The translations under genes were made by a program, and so were the position numbers. A stretch of DNA of 64,000 nucleotides, from NCBI GenBank assembly GCA_004322015.1, contig SCQT01000050.1, positions 1-64,000 of the forward strand, in the 5' to 3' direction. The notes beneath the pieces were generated by a model. It was given only the letters and a program-made list of their open reading frames with translations, made no database searches and had not been told where the DNA came from. Origin of the DNA: Chitinophagaceae bacterium (lineage in GTDB: Bacteria > Bacteroidota > Bacteroidia > Chitinophagales > Chitinophagaceae). Shown here in pieces: positions 34,579 to 42,966 of the stretch. Within the stretch, counting starts at the first letter, position 1. The number at the start of each line of letters is the position of its first letter.

Positions 34579-36111
34579 TCAATTCATAAATTCCCAGCGT
34601 AAAGCTATTTTTATCCTCTCCAACGTTTCTTGTTTCCCTAATAATTCGGCAATATGAAATACCGGAGGACCGAACTTTCCTCCTACCAGTATAATCCGCA
34701 GGGGGAGCATCAACCCTCCAGCTTTCAGGTTCTTTCTCTCAGCTAATGATTTAAATGCATCTTCCAATGATCCGGGTGTGAATGATTCCACGGCGGAGAA
34801 TGCAGCAGGCAGTTCCTTAAAGAATTGTTTTTTATCCGCATCCCATTTTTTCAGTATGCTTTCTTTGTCATATTCCGTCGGCCTTTGGAAAAAGAAAAAA
34901 CTGTTTTCCCACAGATCAGGTAATAAAGTGCAGCGTTCCTTGATCAGATCCATAATGGACAGCAAGCGATCATCGTTTTCCTGTACATTTTTTTCCTGTA
35001 ATATTTTTTTGAAATAGGGCAACAGCATCCGGGAATCACCTCGCTTGATATATTCATGATTGAACCATTTGGCTTTTTCAAAATTAAATTTCGCCCCCCC
35101 TTTATGTACTCTTTCCATTGAAAACTTCTCTACTAATTCCTCCGGGGAAAAAATTTCTTTTTCGGTACCGTCGTTCCAACCCAGCAAAGCCAGCATATTA
35201 TTAAACGCTTCGGGTAAAAATCCTATTTCTCTGAACCCTTTGGTAACCTCTCCTGTCTTAGGATCCGTCCATTGCATGGCATATACAGGGAATCCCAGTC
35301 GGTCTCCATCGCGTTTGCTCAGTTTGCCTTTGCCATCAGGCTTCAGGATCAAAGGCAGATGGGCATACTGCGGTATTTCATCTTTCCACCCCAAACGCTC
35401 CCAAAGAAGTAAATGCAGCGGTGTACTGGGCAGCCATTCTTCTCCACGGAAGATATGAGTTATCTGCATCAAATGATCATCTACCACCACAGCCAGATGA
35501 TAAGTAGGCATTCCATCTGCTTTTAGCAGCACTTTATCATCTAAAGTATGTGTGTTGAACTTCACTTCACCGCGTATCATATCCGTAAAACTAACTTCAT
35601 CGTTCTCCGGCATTAAAAAACGGATGACATGGGTTGTTCCTTTCTCCATCAGTTCTTTCACTTCTTTTTCAGGTATGGTAAGTGAGTTACGCATTTTGAT
35701 ACGGGTGTGATGCCCATATTGCGGAGAAGGATCCTCAGGAGTTTTAAATTCCTTCCGCATACTGTCTAACTCTTCAGGAGTATCAAAAGCATAATAGGCA
35801 AAGCCTTTTTTCACCAGATATTCCGCATATTGTTTATACATCTCTTTCCGTTCACTCTGACGGTAAGGCCCGTATTTTCCGCCTTTTTGAGGACTTTCAT
35901 CCGGTTCCAATCCGCACCATTGCAGACAATCCACGATATATTCTTCTGCCCCCGGCACATACCTTGTCTGATCTGTATCCTCAATACGCAAAACGAAATC
36001 ACCCCTATGCTGCCGGGCAAATAAATAATTATACAATACCGTACGCACCCCTCCCAGATGAAGTCCGCCCGTCGGACTGGGTGCAAATCTTACACGAACT
36101 TTTTTATCCAT
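34579..36111 (-). CDS. gltX: Glutamyl-tRNA synthetase
   Basis: Class I synthetase charging tRNA-Glu. HIGH-type motif in FAPSPTGGLHLGGVRT (HLGG here), KMSKS-type KLSKRDGDRLGF, and the ADTFR-like region LRIEDTDQTRYV. 510 residues, with the Bacteroidota-type insertion TPEELDSMRKEF. The start at ATG 36111 (MDKKVRVRFAPSP) is chosen because the -7 promoter element lies at 36119-36126, which would place the alternative start 36129 outside the transcript. Confidence 0.95.
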   Translation of the reverse strand: MDKKVRVRFAPSPTGGLHLGGVRTVLYNYLFARQHRGDFVLRIEDTDQTRYVPGAEEYIVDCLQWCGLEPDESPQKGGKYGPYRQSERKEMYKQYAEYLVKKGFAYYAFDTPEELDSMRKEFKTPEDPSPQYGHHTRIKMRNSLTIPEKEVKELMEKGTTHVIRFLMPENDEVSFTDMIRGEVKFNTHTLDDKVLLKADGMPTYHLAVVVDDHLMQITHIFRGEEWLPSTPLHLLLWERLGWKDEIPQYAHLPLILKPDGKGKLSKRDGDRLGFPVYAMQWTDPKTGEVTKGFREIGFLPEAFNNMLALLGWNDGTEKEIFSPEELVEKFSMERVHKGGAKFNFEKAKWFNHEYIKRGDSRMLLPYFKKILQEKNVQENDDRLLSIMDLIKERCTLLPDLWENSFFFFQRPTEYDKESILKKWDADKKQFFKELPAAFSAVESFTPGSLEDAFKSLAERKNLKAGGLMLPLRIILVGGKFGPPVFHIAELLGKQETLERIKIALRWEFMN

Positions 36112-36118
36112 AAGAGGG

Positions 36119-36126
36119 CAAAAGTA
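36119..36126 (-). promoter_or_regulatory. -7 promoter element for gltX (TACTTTTG on the minus strand)
   Basis: CAAAAGTA on the plus strand, 7 bases upstream of the gltX start. Predicts a very short or absent leader. Confidence 0.5.
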
Positions 36127-36221
36127 CATTTTTTAAAGGTAGATTTGAGACAATGATGTACTTTTACATGCATCGTGGCTATATAAACGAACAAATAACC
36201 GGCAACAAGAAAACAGCAATC

Positions 36222-36842
36222 ATGTTATACTTCACAAGGACTCCGGCCATATTCAGATCACTCTATAAGAGCTGTATCTGGAAGATGACACCCGCGGAGC
36301 CTACGGTATATTTTACTTTTGATGACGGACCGCATCCGGAGATCACTCCCTTTGTGCTGGAACAATTGAAAAAATATAATGCCAAAGCCACTTTTTTCTG
36401 TGTAGGGAAAAACGTGGCAGCCCATCCCGATATTTTTCAACAAATATTTAATGACGGGCACTCCGTCGGCAACCATACTTATGACCATGTAAACGGTGCA
36501 AAAACAAAAACCAAAGCTTATGTTGAAAACGTGCTGGAAGCAGCTAAATATATCCATTCACCGTTATTCAGGCCTCCTTATGGAAGAATTAAATCTTCCC
36601 AAATCAAAGCATTGAAAAACGCCGTTCCGGATATTAAAATTATCATGTGGGATATCCTCAGCGGTGATTTTGATAAGGATGTTCAGCCACAGGTTTGTTT
36701 ACAAAAAGTGTTGTTTAAATCCCGCTCCGGTTCTATCATCGTATTTCACGATAGTGAAAAAGCATGGGACCGGATGAGCTATGCTTTGCCGAGACTGTTA
36801 AATCATTTTTCTAAAAAGAAATTTAAAATGGTCACTTTATGA
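36222..36842 (+). CDS. Polysaccharide deacetylase (NodB-fold) family protein
   Basis: NodB homology domain in a 206-residue protein: TFDDGPHPEITPFVL (catalytic Asp pair), the metal-binding His pair in GNHTYDH, RPPYGR and the catalytic His in IVFHDS. Deacetylates N-acetylated glycans (peptidoglycan or chitin-like) in a metal-dependent way. No cleavable signal peptide: the N-terminus (MLYFTRTPAIFRSLY) is short and basic-hydrophobic. Substrate unknown. The frame extends to 36153, but ATG 36222 fits relatives better. Single gene. Confidence 0.88.
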   Translation: MLYFTRTPAIFRSLYKSCIWKMTPAEPTVYFTFDDGPHPEITPFVLEQLKKYNAKATFFCVGKNVAAHPDIFQQIFNDGHSVGNHTYDHVNGAKTKTKAYVENVLEAAKYIHSPLFRPPYGRIKSSQIKALKNAVPDIKIIMWDILSGDFDKDVQPQVCLQKVLFKSRSGSIIVFHDSEKAWDRMSYALPRLLNHFSKKKFKMVTL

Positions 36843-37057
36843 CCACGCCTGACCTCACGTAAGTTTTCCCCATTGTATGCTTATCAACAGATGGTGATGT
36901 AATTCATCCATTTTTCCATATCCATGAGTGCCGGCAAGGTTAAATTTTAAGGAATGCCGGTTTGGGGTATGCCTTATCATTCTCTGAGAAGATTATTTGA
37001 TCATGTATGCTATAAGATTTCTGCACGATCATAATTTAGCCATTAGAAAAATATTTT

Positions 37058-37071
37058 TTAGGTTAATCTAA
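37058..37071 (+). promoter_or_regulatory. DtxR/MntR-like operator (TTAGGTTAATCTAA)
   Basis: A 14-base near-palindrome with one mismatch. It closely resembles the TTAGGTTAnnCTAA core bound by DtxR/IdeR-family metal-dependent repressors. It lies just upstream of the -7 element of the TonB receptor, where binding would block the polymerase. Inference: repression by Fe2+ or Mn2+. Confidence 0.55.
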
Positions 37072-37076
37072 TTTTA

Positions 37077-37084
37077 TATTTTTG
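37077..37084 (+). promoter_or_regulatory. -7 promoter element for the TonB receptor (TATTTTTG)
   Basis: Matches TAnnTTTG, 23 bases before the start codon and 5 bases after the DtxR-like operator. Confidence 0.6.
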
Positions 37085-37107
37085 CATGTGTAAAATTATA
37101 AACTACG

Positions 37108-39600
37108 ATGAAAGCTATATTAATCTTCATGAATATTTCCCTGTTTATAATGGCAGCAAATGCTCAAACGGCCACGATCATCGGGAGCGTTACTTACGGC
37201 AAAATGCCGATTGCTTATGCGAGCGTAGGATTATCCGGAACAGGTTTAGGGACAACTACAGATAGTGCAGGCTATTTTATTATCAGGGGCATTCCCAAAG
37301 GGGATTATACGCTCAGGGTCTCTTATGTCGGATACCAAAGTTTTACAAGAGAGATCTCGATAAAAAGTAACGATAAAATAGCACTTCATGTCGTTTTGAC
37401 CCCCAATGACAATACCTTGAATGAGGTAGTAGTTACGGGTGCGAGCAAAGCGATCCACATCAAAGAAAATCCGCTGCCTGTTATCAGCATATCGAAAAAA
37501 GTAATTGAGCAAACTATTTCCGAAAATACCATTGATGCCATTGCGCAAAACGCGCCCGGATTTCAGGCGGTAAAAACTGGACCGAATGTGTCCAAACCTT
37601 TTATCAACGGGCTTGGGTACAACCGCGTGCTGACTTTATATGACGGCGTGCTGCGCGTGGAAACGCAGCAATGGGGCGACGAACACGGCGTGCCGATGGA
37701 CGATTACACGATTGACCATGCAGAAGTAATTGAAGGTCCGTCGAGCCTGATGTACGGCTCGGATGCCATCGCCGGCGTGCTCAGCCTGTTTATCTCAGAA
37801 CCGAAAGATACTGACAGACGGATCCATGGCAGACTTCTTTCAGAATACCAAACCAACAATGGACTGATCGGCAATAGCCTGATATTCAATTATGGTGGCA
37901 GTCATTGGTCTTATGCATTGCGAGGCTCGGAGCGCATAGCAAAAAATTATACCAACCCCATTGACGGAAGGGTTTATAACACAGGTTTCAACATGCAGAA
38001 CCTGTCTGCGTTTGCTGGTTATAAAAATGCAAAAGGCTACTCGCATTTCAATCTTACTTACTACAACAATCGTCAGGGCATTCCCGACGGCAGCCGCGAT
38101 TCGCTGACAAGAAAATTCACTTACCAGATTTATGAATCGCCAGGCGAGAATGTAAAAATTCCGCAGGTGGACACGATTACCAATCGTCCGATTGTAAGCA
38201 ATAAAGTTTTGAATTCATACAATGGCAGCGTAAGTCCTTTGTCACAGCGCATACAGGATTTTCGCGCTTATACCGATAACCAGTACCAGCTTGGTGATGA
38301 CGAAATCAAGGCTATGCTTGGCTTTGAGCAAAACATCCGGCGAGAGTTTGACCATCCGACAGATACAAAACAAGCCGGCGAATACATTGTCTTGAATACG
38401 ATTGATTATGCGCTTCGCTACAATGCGCCGACTGTCTGGAACATCCAGCCTTCGGTGGGTGTGAACGGAATGTACCAGACAAACAGTAATAAAAATGCAA
38501 CGGACTTTCCCATTCCGAATTATCACCTATTCGACATCGGCAGCTATTTTTATGGATTGTGGAAGCGCGCACGATGGACAATTGCGGGCGGCATCCGTTA
38601 TGATCACCGCAACGAAAACGGCGATGATATGTATATAAAAGCAAATCCGAATACAGGATTTTATCAGCAGGTTTCCGGTAACGATACTACCGGAAGCAAG
38701 CATCAGTTCAATGCGTTTCATTTAAATTTTGAAGGCATTACCGGAAGCCTTGGTGCGACTTATGCATTGAGCAATCAAATCAGCCTGAAAGCAAATATCG
38801 CACGTGGTTATCGTGCGCCGAACATCACGGAAATTGCATCGAACGGCTTAGACCCTGGAGCGCATATTTATTATGTTGGCAACCTGAATTTCAAGCCGGA
38901 GTTCAGCTTGCAGGAAGATTTGGGAATGATAGGAACGTTTAACGATTTTTCTTTTGAGCTGGGCGTTTACAACAACTACATTGAAAATTATATTTATGAA
39001 GATTTGGATGTAGATGCAAATGGCAACCCTGTTGTGATTATTCCGGGCAACAGAACTTTTAAATACCAGCAAACCAATGCGCGGCTGTATGGATTGAACG
39101 CCACATTCAACGTGCATCCGCAAAGCTGGAAAGCATTTCAATTCGATAATTCTTTTTCGATGATATATGGCAACAACCTGAACCCAAAATATAAAAAGAC
39201 GGGTACACAGGGGCAATATCTTCCGTTCATTCCATCGCCTCGCTGGTTGAGCAGCGTCGGTTATGATATGGATACAAAAAATAAAATCATACAAAACATT
39301 TCTCTGAAAGCTGCAACAGACATGAATCTTGCGCAAAACAAATATCTCGGTTTGTACAACACGGAAACGCCTACGGCGGCTTATGCTTTGCTGAATTTCT
39401 CTGCCGTTGTCAATGTTCATTATTCAAAAAATAAAAACATCAGCGTTGAATTTGCCATCAATAATTTGCTGAATACGGCTTACCAGAATCACTTAAGCCG
39501 CTTACAATATTTTGAGTATTACACCCAATCGCCCAACGGACATTTGGGTATTTATAATATGGGAAGAAATTTTTGTTTTAAAGTGATTGTACCATTTTGA
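37108..39600 (+). CDS. TonB-dependent outer-membrane receptor, probable metal-complex importer
   Basis: Signal peptide (MKAILIFMNISLFIMAANAQ), an N-terminal carboxypeptidase-like regulatory domain (about 22-105), the plug domain (about 110-230) with EVVVTGASKAIHIKENPLPV, NRVLTLYDGVLRVETQQWGDEHG and EVIEGPSSLMYGSDAIAGVL, and a 22-strand barrel ending in Phe. The QQWGDEHG plug motif is common in siderophore/metal receptors. The DtxR-like operator supports an iron or manganese role; substrate unknown. Codon choice (frequent GCG/CGC from about 37500 on) looks different from its neighbours, hinting at transfer. Single gene. Confidence 0.9.
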   Translation: MKAILIFMNISLFIMAANAQTATIIGSVTYGKMPIAYASVGLSGTGLGTTTDSAGYFIIRGIPKGDYTLRVSYVGYQSFTREISIKSNDKIALHVVLTPNDNTLNEVVVTGASKAIHIKENPLPVISISKKVIEQTISENTIDAIAQNAPGFQAVKTGPNVSKPFINGLGYNRVLTLYDGVLRVETQQWGDEHGVPMDDYTIDHAEVIEGPSSLMYGSDAIAGVLSLFISEPKDTDRRIHGRLLSEYQTNNGLIGNSLIFNYGGSHWSYALRGSERIAKNYTNPIDGRVYNTGFNMQNLSAFAGYKNAKGYSHFNLTYYNNRQGIPDGSRDSLTRKFTYQIYESPGENVKIPQVDTITNRPIVSNKVLNSYNGSVSPLSQRIQDFRAYTDNQYQLGDDEIKAMLGFEQNIRREFDHPTDTKQAGEYIVLNTIDYALRYNAPTVWNIQPSVGVNGMYQTNSNKNATDFPIPNYHLFDIGSYFYGLWKRARWTIAGGIRYDHRNENGDDMYIKANPNTGFYQQVSGNDTTGSKHQFNAFHLNFEGITGSLGATYALSNQISLKANIARGYRAPNITEIASNGLDPGAHIYYVGNLNFKPEFSLQEDLGMIGTFNDFSFELGVYNNYIENYIYEDLDVDANGNPVVIIPGNRTFKYQQTNARLYGLNATFNVHPQSWKAFQFDNSFSMIYGNNLNPKYKKTGTQGQYLPFIPSPRWLSSVGYDMDTKNKIIQNISLKAATDMNLAQNKYLGLYNTETPTAAYALLNFSAVVNVHYSKNKNISVEFAINNLLNTAYQNHLSRLQYFEYYTQSPNGHLGIYNMGRNFCFKVIVPF

Positions 39601-39662
39601 CGAATAAAGGTTTGTGATTGTTTTCGATTGGCAGCTAAATTTTAATTTGAAGTTCTCCCATT

Positions 39663-39740
39663 ATCTAAACTTTGTAACTTTGGCCTGATGATTTCCGGCT
39701 TTATAACCTCACAACCTTGTAACTTCATAACTTATCCAAC
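39663..39740. repeat. 8-bp tandem array ending at the tatD start codon, containing a promoter element
   Basis: Octads in register: ATCTAAAC, TTTGTAAC, TTTGGCCT, ..., then TTATAACC (39701), TCACAACC, TTGTAACT, TCATAACT and TATCCAAC (39733-39740). ATG follows immediately. TAACTTTG (39675-39682), a -7 promoter match, is part of the array. Confidence 0.7.
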
Positions 39741-40511
39741 ATGCCTTCTTTCATTGACAGTCATGCACACCTATATTTGCCAGAATTTGATGAAGACCGT
39801 GCCGCCATGATGCAGCGAGTTAAAGACGCCGGTATTGAAAAAATCTTCCTTCCTAATATTGACAGCAGCACCACAGATGCTTTATTAAATTTTGAAAGAG
39901 AATTTTCAGAGCGTGCTTATGCCATGATGGGATTACATCCATGTTCAGTAAAAGAGAATGTTACTGAAGAATTGAAAATACTCAAACACTTGTTTTCGCA
40001 ACGGAAATTTGTAGCAGTGGGGGAAACCGGCCTGGATTTCTATTGGGATGTTACTTTTAAAGAACAACAAATGGCAGCTTTCCGTGACCAGATTGACCTG
40101 GCCTTGCAATATCATTTGCCCATCGTTATTCACAGCAGAAACTCGACCCGGGATTGTATAGATATCGTCCGTGAGAAAAAAGATGGGAATTTGCAGGGTG
40201 TGTTCCATTGCTTTTCGGGAACAGCAGCAGAGGCTCAGGAAATCATTGATCTGGGATTTTATCTGGGCATCGGAGGAGTAATCACTTTTAAAAAATCCAC
40301 ATTGCCTGATGTTATCAAAGATGTGGATCTGTCGCATTTGCTTCTGGAAACAGATGCGCCTTACCTCGCACCGGTGCCGTACCGGGGTAAACGCAACGAA
40401 AGCAGCTATATTCCCTTAATTGCTGAAAAAATAGCTGCAATAAAAAATACGGATGTAGCAGAAGTGGCAAAAGTAACTATGGATAATGCAAACAGGTTAT
40501 TCCAATTCTAA
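39741..40511 (+). CDS. tatD: TatD-family metal-dependent hydrolase/DNase
   Basis: TIM-barrel hydrolase with the TatD metal residues: DSHAHLYLPEFDEDR near the N-terminus, GETGLDFYWD, HSR and HCFSG, and ETDAPYLAPVPYRGK near the C-terminus. Cytoplasmic nuclease with 3'-exonuclease/AP-type activity and a proposed quality-control role. 256 residues, normal. The start is immediately after an octad array; its promoter element is within that array. Confidence 0.94.
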   Translation: MPSFIDSHAHLYLPEFDEDRAAMMQRVKDAGIEKIFLPNIDSSTTDALLNFEREFSERAYAMMGLHPCSVKENVTEELKILKHLFSQRKFVAVGETGLDFYWDVTFKEQQMAAFRDQIDLALQYHLPIVIHSRNSTRDCIDIVREKKDGNLQGVFHCFSGTAAEAQEIIDLGFYLGIGGVITFKKSTLPDVIKDVDLSHLLLETDAPYLAPVPYRGKRNESSYIPLIAEKIAAIKNTDVAEVAKVTMDNANRLFQF

Positions 40512-40712
40512 TTTTTACAGAACTGCGAATGTTTACAGACTTTATATAAAAAAGATCAAGTGATCAGGTATAATATATTTTGTTTAGAAAAAAATACGGA
40601 CTTTTTCAATTGTCTTGTATAATACAACCGGTGGATGGATTGCCGAATAATCCTCATCTTGCCGGCAATGAATACAGCAGAGGCATTGGCAGAAAATCCG
40701 GTCAGTTCAGCT

Positions 40713-41783
40713 ATGAGTAACTATCTCTCCAAAGCTACTACTAAGATCATGATCATCTATACGGGGGGTACGATAGGAATGATCTATGATGAAAAACAAC
40801 AGCTATTGCGACCGCTGGAGTTCTCAGAGATCAGGAATAATATCCCTGAAATGTACAGGCTGGGATACCATTTCTTCGTATATCCTTTTACTCCTCCTAT
40901 TGATTCATCAGATATGCAACCGGAGATATGGATACAAATGGCAGAGATCATTGAGCAGAATTATCAGTATTACGATGGCTTTGTGATCCTGCATGGAACA
41001 GATACCATGTCTTTTACAGCATCAGCCCTGAGCTTTATGCTGGAAAACTTAGGTAAACCCGTCGTCATTACAGGGTCCCAGTTGCCGATAGGAATGATCA
41101 GGACAGATGCTCGTGAGAACATTATTACTGCCATAGAAATAGCGGCAGCTAAATATGATAACGGGCAAGCGCTTATTCCGGAAGTATGCATCTATTTCGA
41201 CTTCATGCTTTTCCGGGGCAACCGTTCCAAGAAATATGATGCAGAGAAGTTTGAAGCATTTTACTCCATGAATTATCCGGTATTGGCTGAAGCGGGGGTA
41301 ACCATTAAATACCATGATGAATTTACTTTGCCGCAACCTAAAGATGAATTCAACGTGTATAAAAAGTTAGATCCCCGTTTAACCGTTCTGAAAATATTTC
41401 CGGGTATTACCCAGTCTGCAGTAAATGGTGTGCTGCAGGCTCCGGATATCAGAGCTGTCATTTTAGAAAGCTTTGGTAACGGGAACGCCACTACTGCATC
41501 GTGGTTTATCCGCTGCATTGCAAATGCTATAGCCCGCGGACTCATTGTGTTGAATATTACCCAATGCGACGGTGGCTCGGTGGAATTAGGGAGATATGAA
41601 ACCAGCAAGTACCTTCTGGAAGCAGGTGTGATCAGCGGATGCGATATGACTTTTGAGGCCGCAGTTACCAAAACAATGTTTCTGTTAGGGCAGCCATTAT
41701 CTACGGATGAGATCAAATATCTGCTTCAAACTTCCCTCCGGGGTGAACTCACTCCTGTTGCAAGTAATAAAAATCATTTGTAA
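40713..41783 (+). CDS. ansA: Type I L-asparaginase (cytoplasmic)
   Basis: Hydrolyses asparagine to aspartate and ammonia. Catalytic threonines in YTGGTIGM and HGTDTM, the latter with the conserved Asp; further signatures TGSQLPI and LFRGNRSKK. The C-terminal domain has GNGNATTASWFI. No signal peptide, so a type I enzyme. The start is uncertain: MSNYLSKATTKIMIIYTGG (40713) resembles known N-termini, while ATG 40668 and 40635 are in frame upstream and would add an unusual leader. The upstream sequence has no Shine-Dalgarno site. Confidence 0.92.
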   Translation: MSNYLSKATTKIMIIYTGGTIGMIYDEKQQLLRPLEFSEIRNNIPEMYRLGYHFFVYPFTPPIDSSDMQPEIWIQMAEIIEQNYQYYDGFVILHGTDTMSFTASALSFMLENLGKPVVITGSQLPIGMIRTDARENIITAIEIAAAKYDNGQALIPEVCIYFDFMLFRGNRSKKYDAEKFEAFYSMNYPVLAEAGVTIKYHDEFTLPQPKDEFNVYKKLDPRLTVLKIFPGITQSAVNGVLQAPDIRAVILESFGNGNATTASWFIRCIANAIARGLIVLNITQCDGGSVELGRYETSKYLLEAGVISGCDMTFEAAVTKTMFLLGQPLSTDEIKYLLQTSLRGELTPVASNKNHL

Positions 41784-41851
41784 ATCCGGCAGAATATTTG
41801 TACCTTGTCATTGGACCAAATAGTTGTATTCACTTTTAAATCCTTCCTATC

Positions 41852-42280
41852 ATGAAAAATGTGGCTCAAATTCTCACGCGCAAAGGAAATAACGTCATAT
41901 CCGTGGATCCAGAGTGTCACGTATTGGATGCTTTAAAAATGATGGCAGAAAAGAACATTGGCTCCATTGTGGTAATGGAAAACGGACAGTATTGCGGGTT
42001 AATGACGGAACGGGATTATGCCAGGAAGATCATACTCCGGGGGAAAACTTCCGCTGAAACAAAAGTAGCTGATATAATGTCCACCGATCTGCCCAAGATC
42101 AGTCCTGAAGATTACATTGACCATTGCATGCAACTGATGTCGGATGCCAATATCCGCTATCTTCCGGTATTCGAAAACGATCAGATCTGCGGTATTATTT
42201 CAATTAATGATGTAGTGAAAGAAACCATCTCCGACCAAAAACAGGTGATAGATATACTGAACAATTATATTCAGTCATAA
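41852..42280 (+). CDS. CBS-domain pair protein
   Basis: Two tandem CBS motifs: IGSIVVMENGQYCGLMTERDYARKI (about 38-62) and DANIRYLPVFENDQICGIISIND (about 100-122). Stand-alone CBS pairs bind adenine nucleotides and modulate partner enzymes or transporters; the partner is unknown. 142 residues. The end overlaps the convergent rnc gene by 6 bases. Confidence 0.92.
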   Translation: MKNVAQILTRKGNNVISVDPECHVLDALKMMAEKNIGSIVVMENGQYCGLMTERDYARKIILRGKTSAETKVADIMSTDLPKISPEDYIDHCMQLMSDANIRYLPVFENDQICGIISINDVVKETISDQKQVIDILNNYIQS

Positions 42281-42961
42281 GGGTTTATCGGAAGAGATGC
42301 CGAGTATTTCCAACGCATCCCGTGCCGCTAACTGGCCTGCATCTTTTTTATTGTGAGCTTTGCCTGAGCAAACAATATCGCCATCCACCACCACTGCCAC
42401 GGTAAAGAGGCGGCGGCTTCCCTCCAAATGTTCATCCAAAAGTTCAAATTCTAACTGATGTCCGTATTTATTAGCCCAGCCGTATAATTTATTCTTATGA
42501 TTGATCTCTTCATTTTCTAGTGATTCGAGATCAATATAAGGTAAAATGATACGTTTAAAAATAAACTCACGGGTTTTTTCGAAGCCCCGGTCCAGGTACA
42601 CAGCGCCTATTAACGCTTCTAAAGTATTACCGAATATGCCGCTGATTTTCAGAAAATTATTATCCTTGTTGTAAATAGTAAGGCGACGTAATCCCATTTT
42701 AACGGCAATATCATTCAAGCGCTGACGATTGACGATTTTAGAGCGCATTTCAGTCAGATATCCTTCAGGCTGATGAGGATATTTTTTAAATAAGAAATCC
42801 CCGATAACCGCTCCTAAAATAGCATCTCCCAGGTATTCCAGCCGTTCATTATTTTCATCGTTTTTTTCTTTGCTGGAGCGATGGCTAAGCGCTATTTCAT
42901 AAATAGCCGTTTTTCTGGGTGTAAATCCCAGCACATTTTTCAATTCTTTTTTGTTTTCCAC
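42275..42961 (-). CDS. rnc: Ribonuclease III
   Basis: Catalytic endonuclease signature ERLEYLGDAILGAVIGDFLF (about 42-61) with the metal-binding Glu and Asp, NTLEALIGAVYLDRG with the second acidic pair, and a C-terminal double-stranded RNA-binding domain (about 155-225, KNKLYGWANKYG, KKDAGQLAARDALE). Processes rRNA precursors and dsRNA. Lies 5 bases after fabF, in the operon acpP-fabF-rnc. Confidence 0.96.
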   Translation of the reverse strand: MENKKELKNVLGFTPRKTAIYEIALSHRSSKEKNDENNERLEYLGDAILGAVIGDFLFKKYPHQPEGYLTEMRSKIVNRQRLNDIAVKMGLRRLTIYNKDNNFLKISGIFGNTLEALIGAVYLDRGFEKTREFIFKRIILPYIDLESLENEEINHKNKLYGWANKYGHQLEFELLDEHLEGSRRLFTVAVVVDGDIVCSGKAHNKKDAGQLAARDALEILGISSDKPL

Positions 42962-42966
42962 AAAAA

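Noticed and set aside
37108-39600. Mobile element carrying the TonB receptor
   Set aside because: No transposase, integrase, terminal repeat or tRNA target on either side, only a composition difference.
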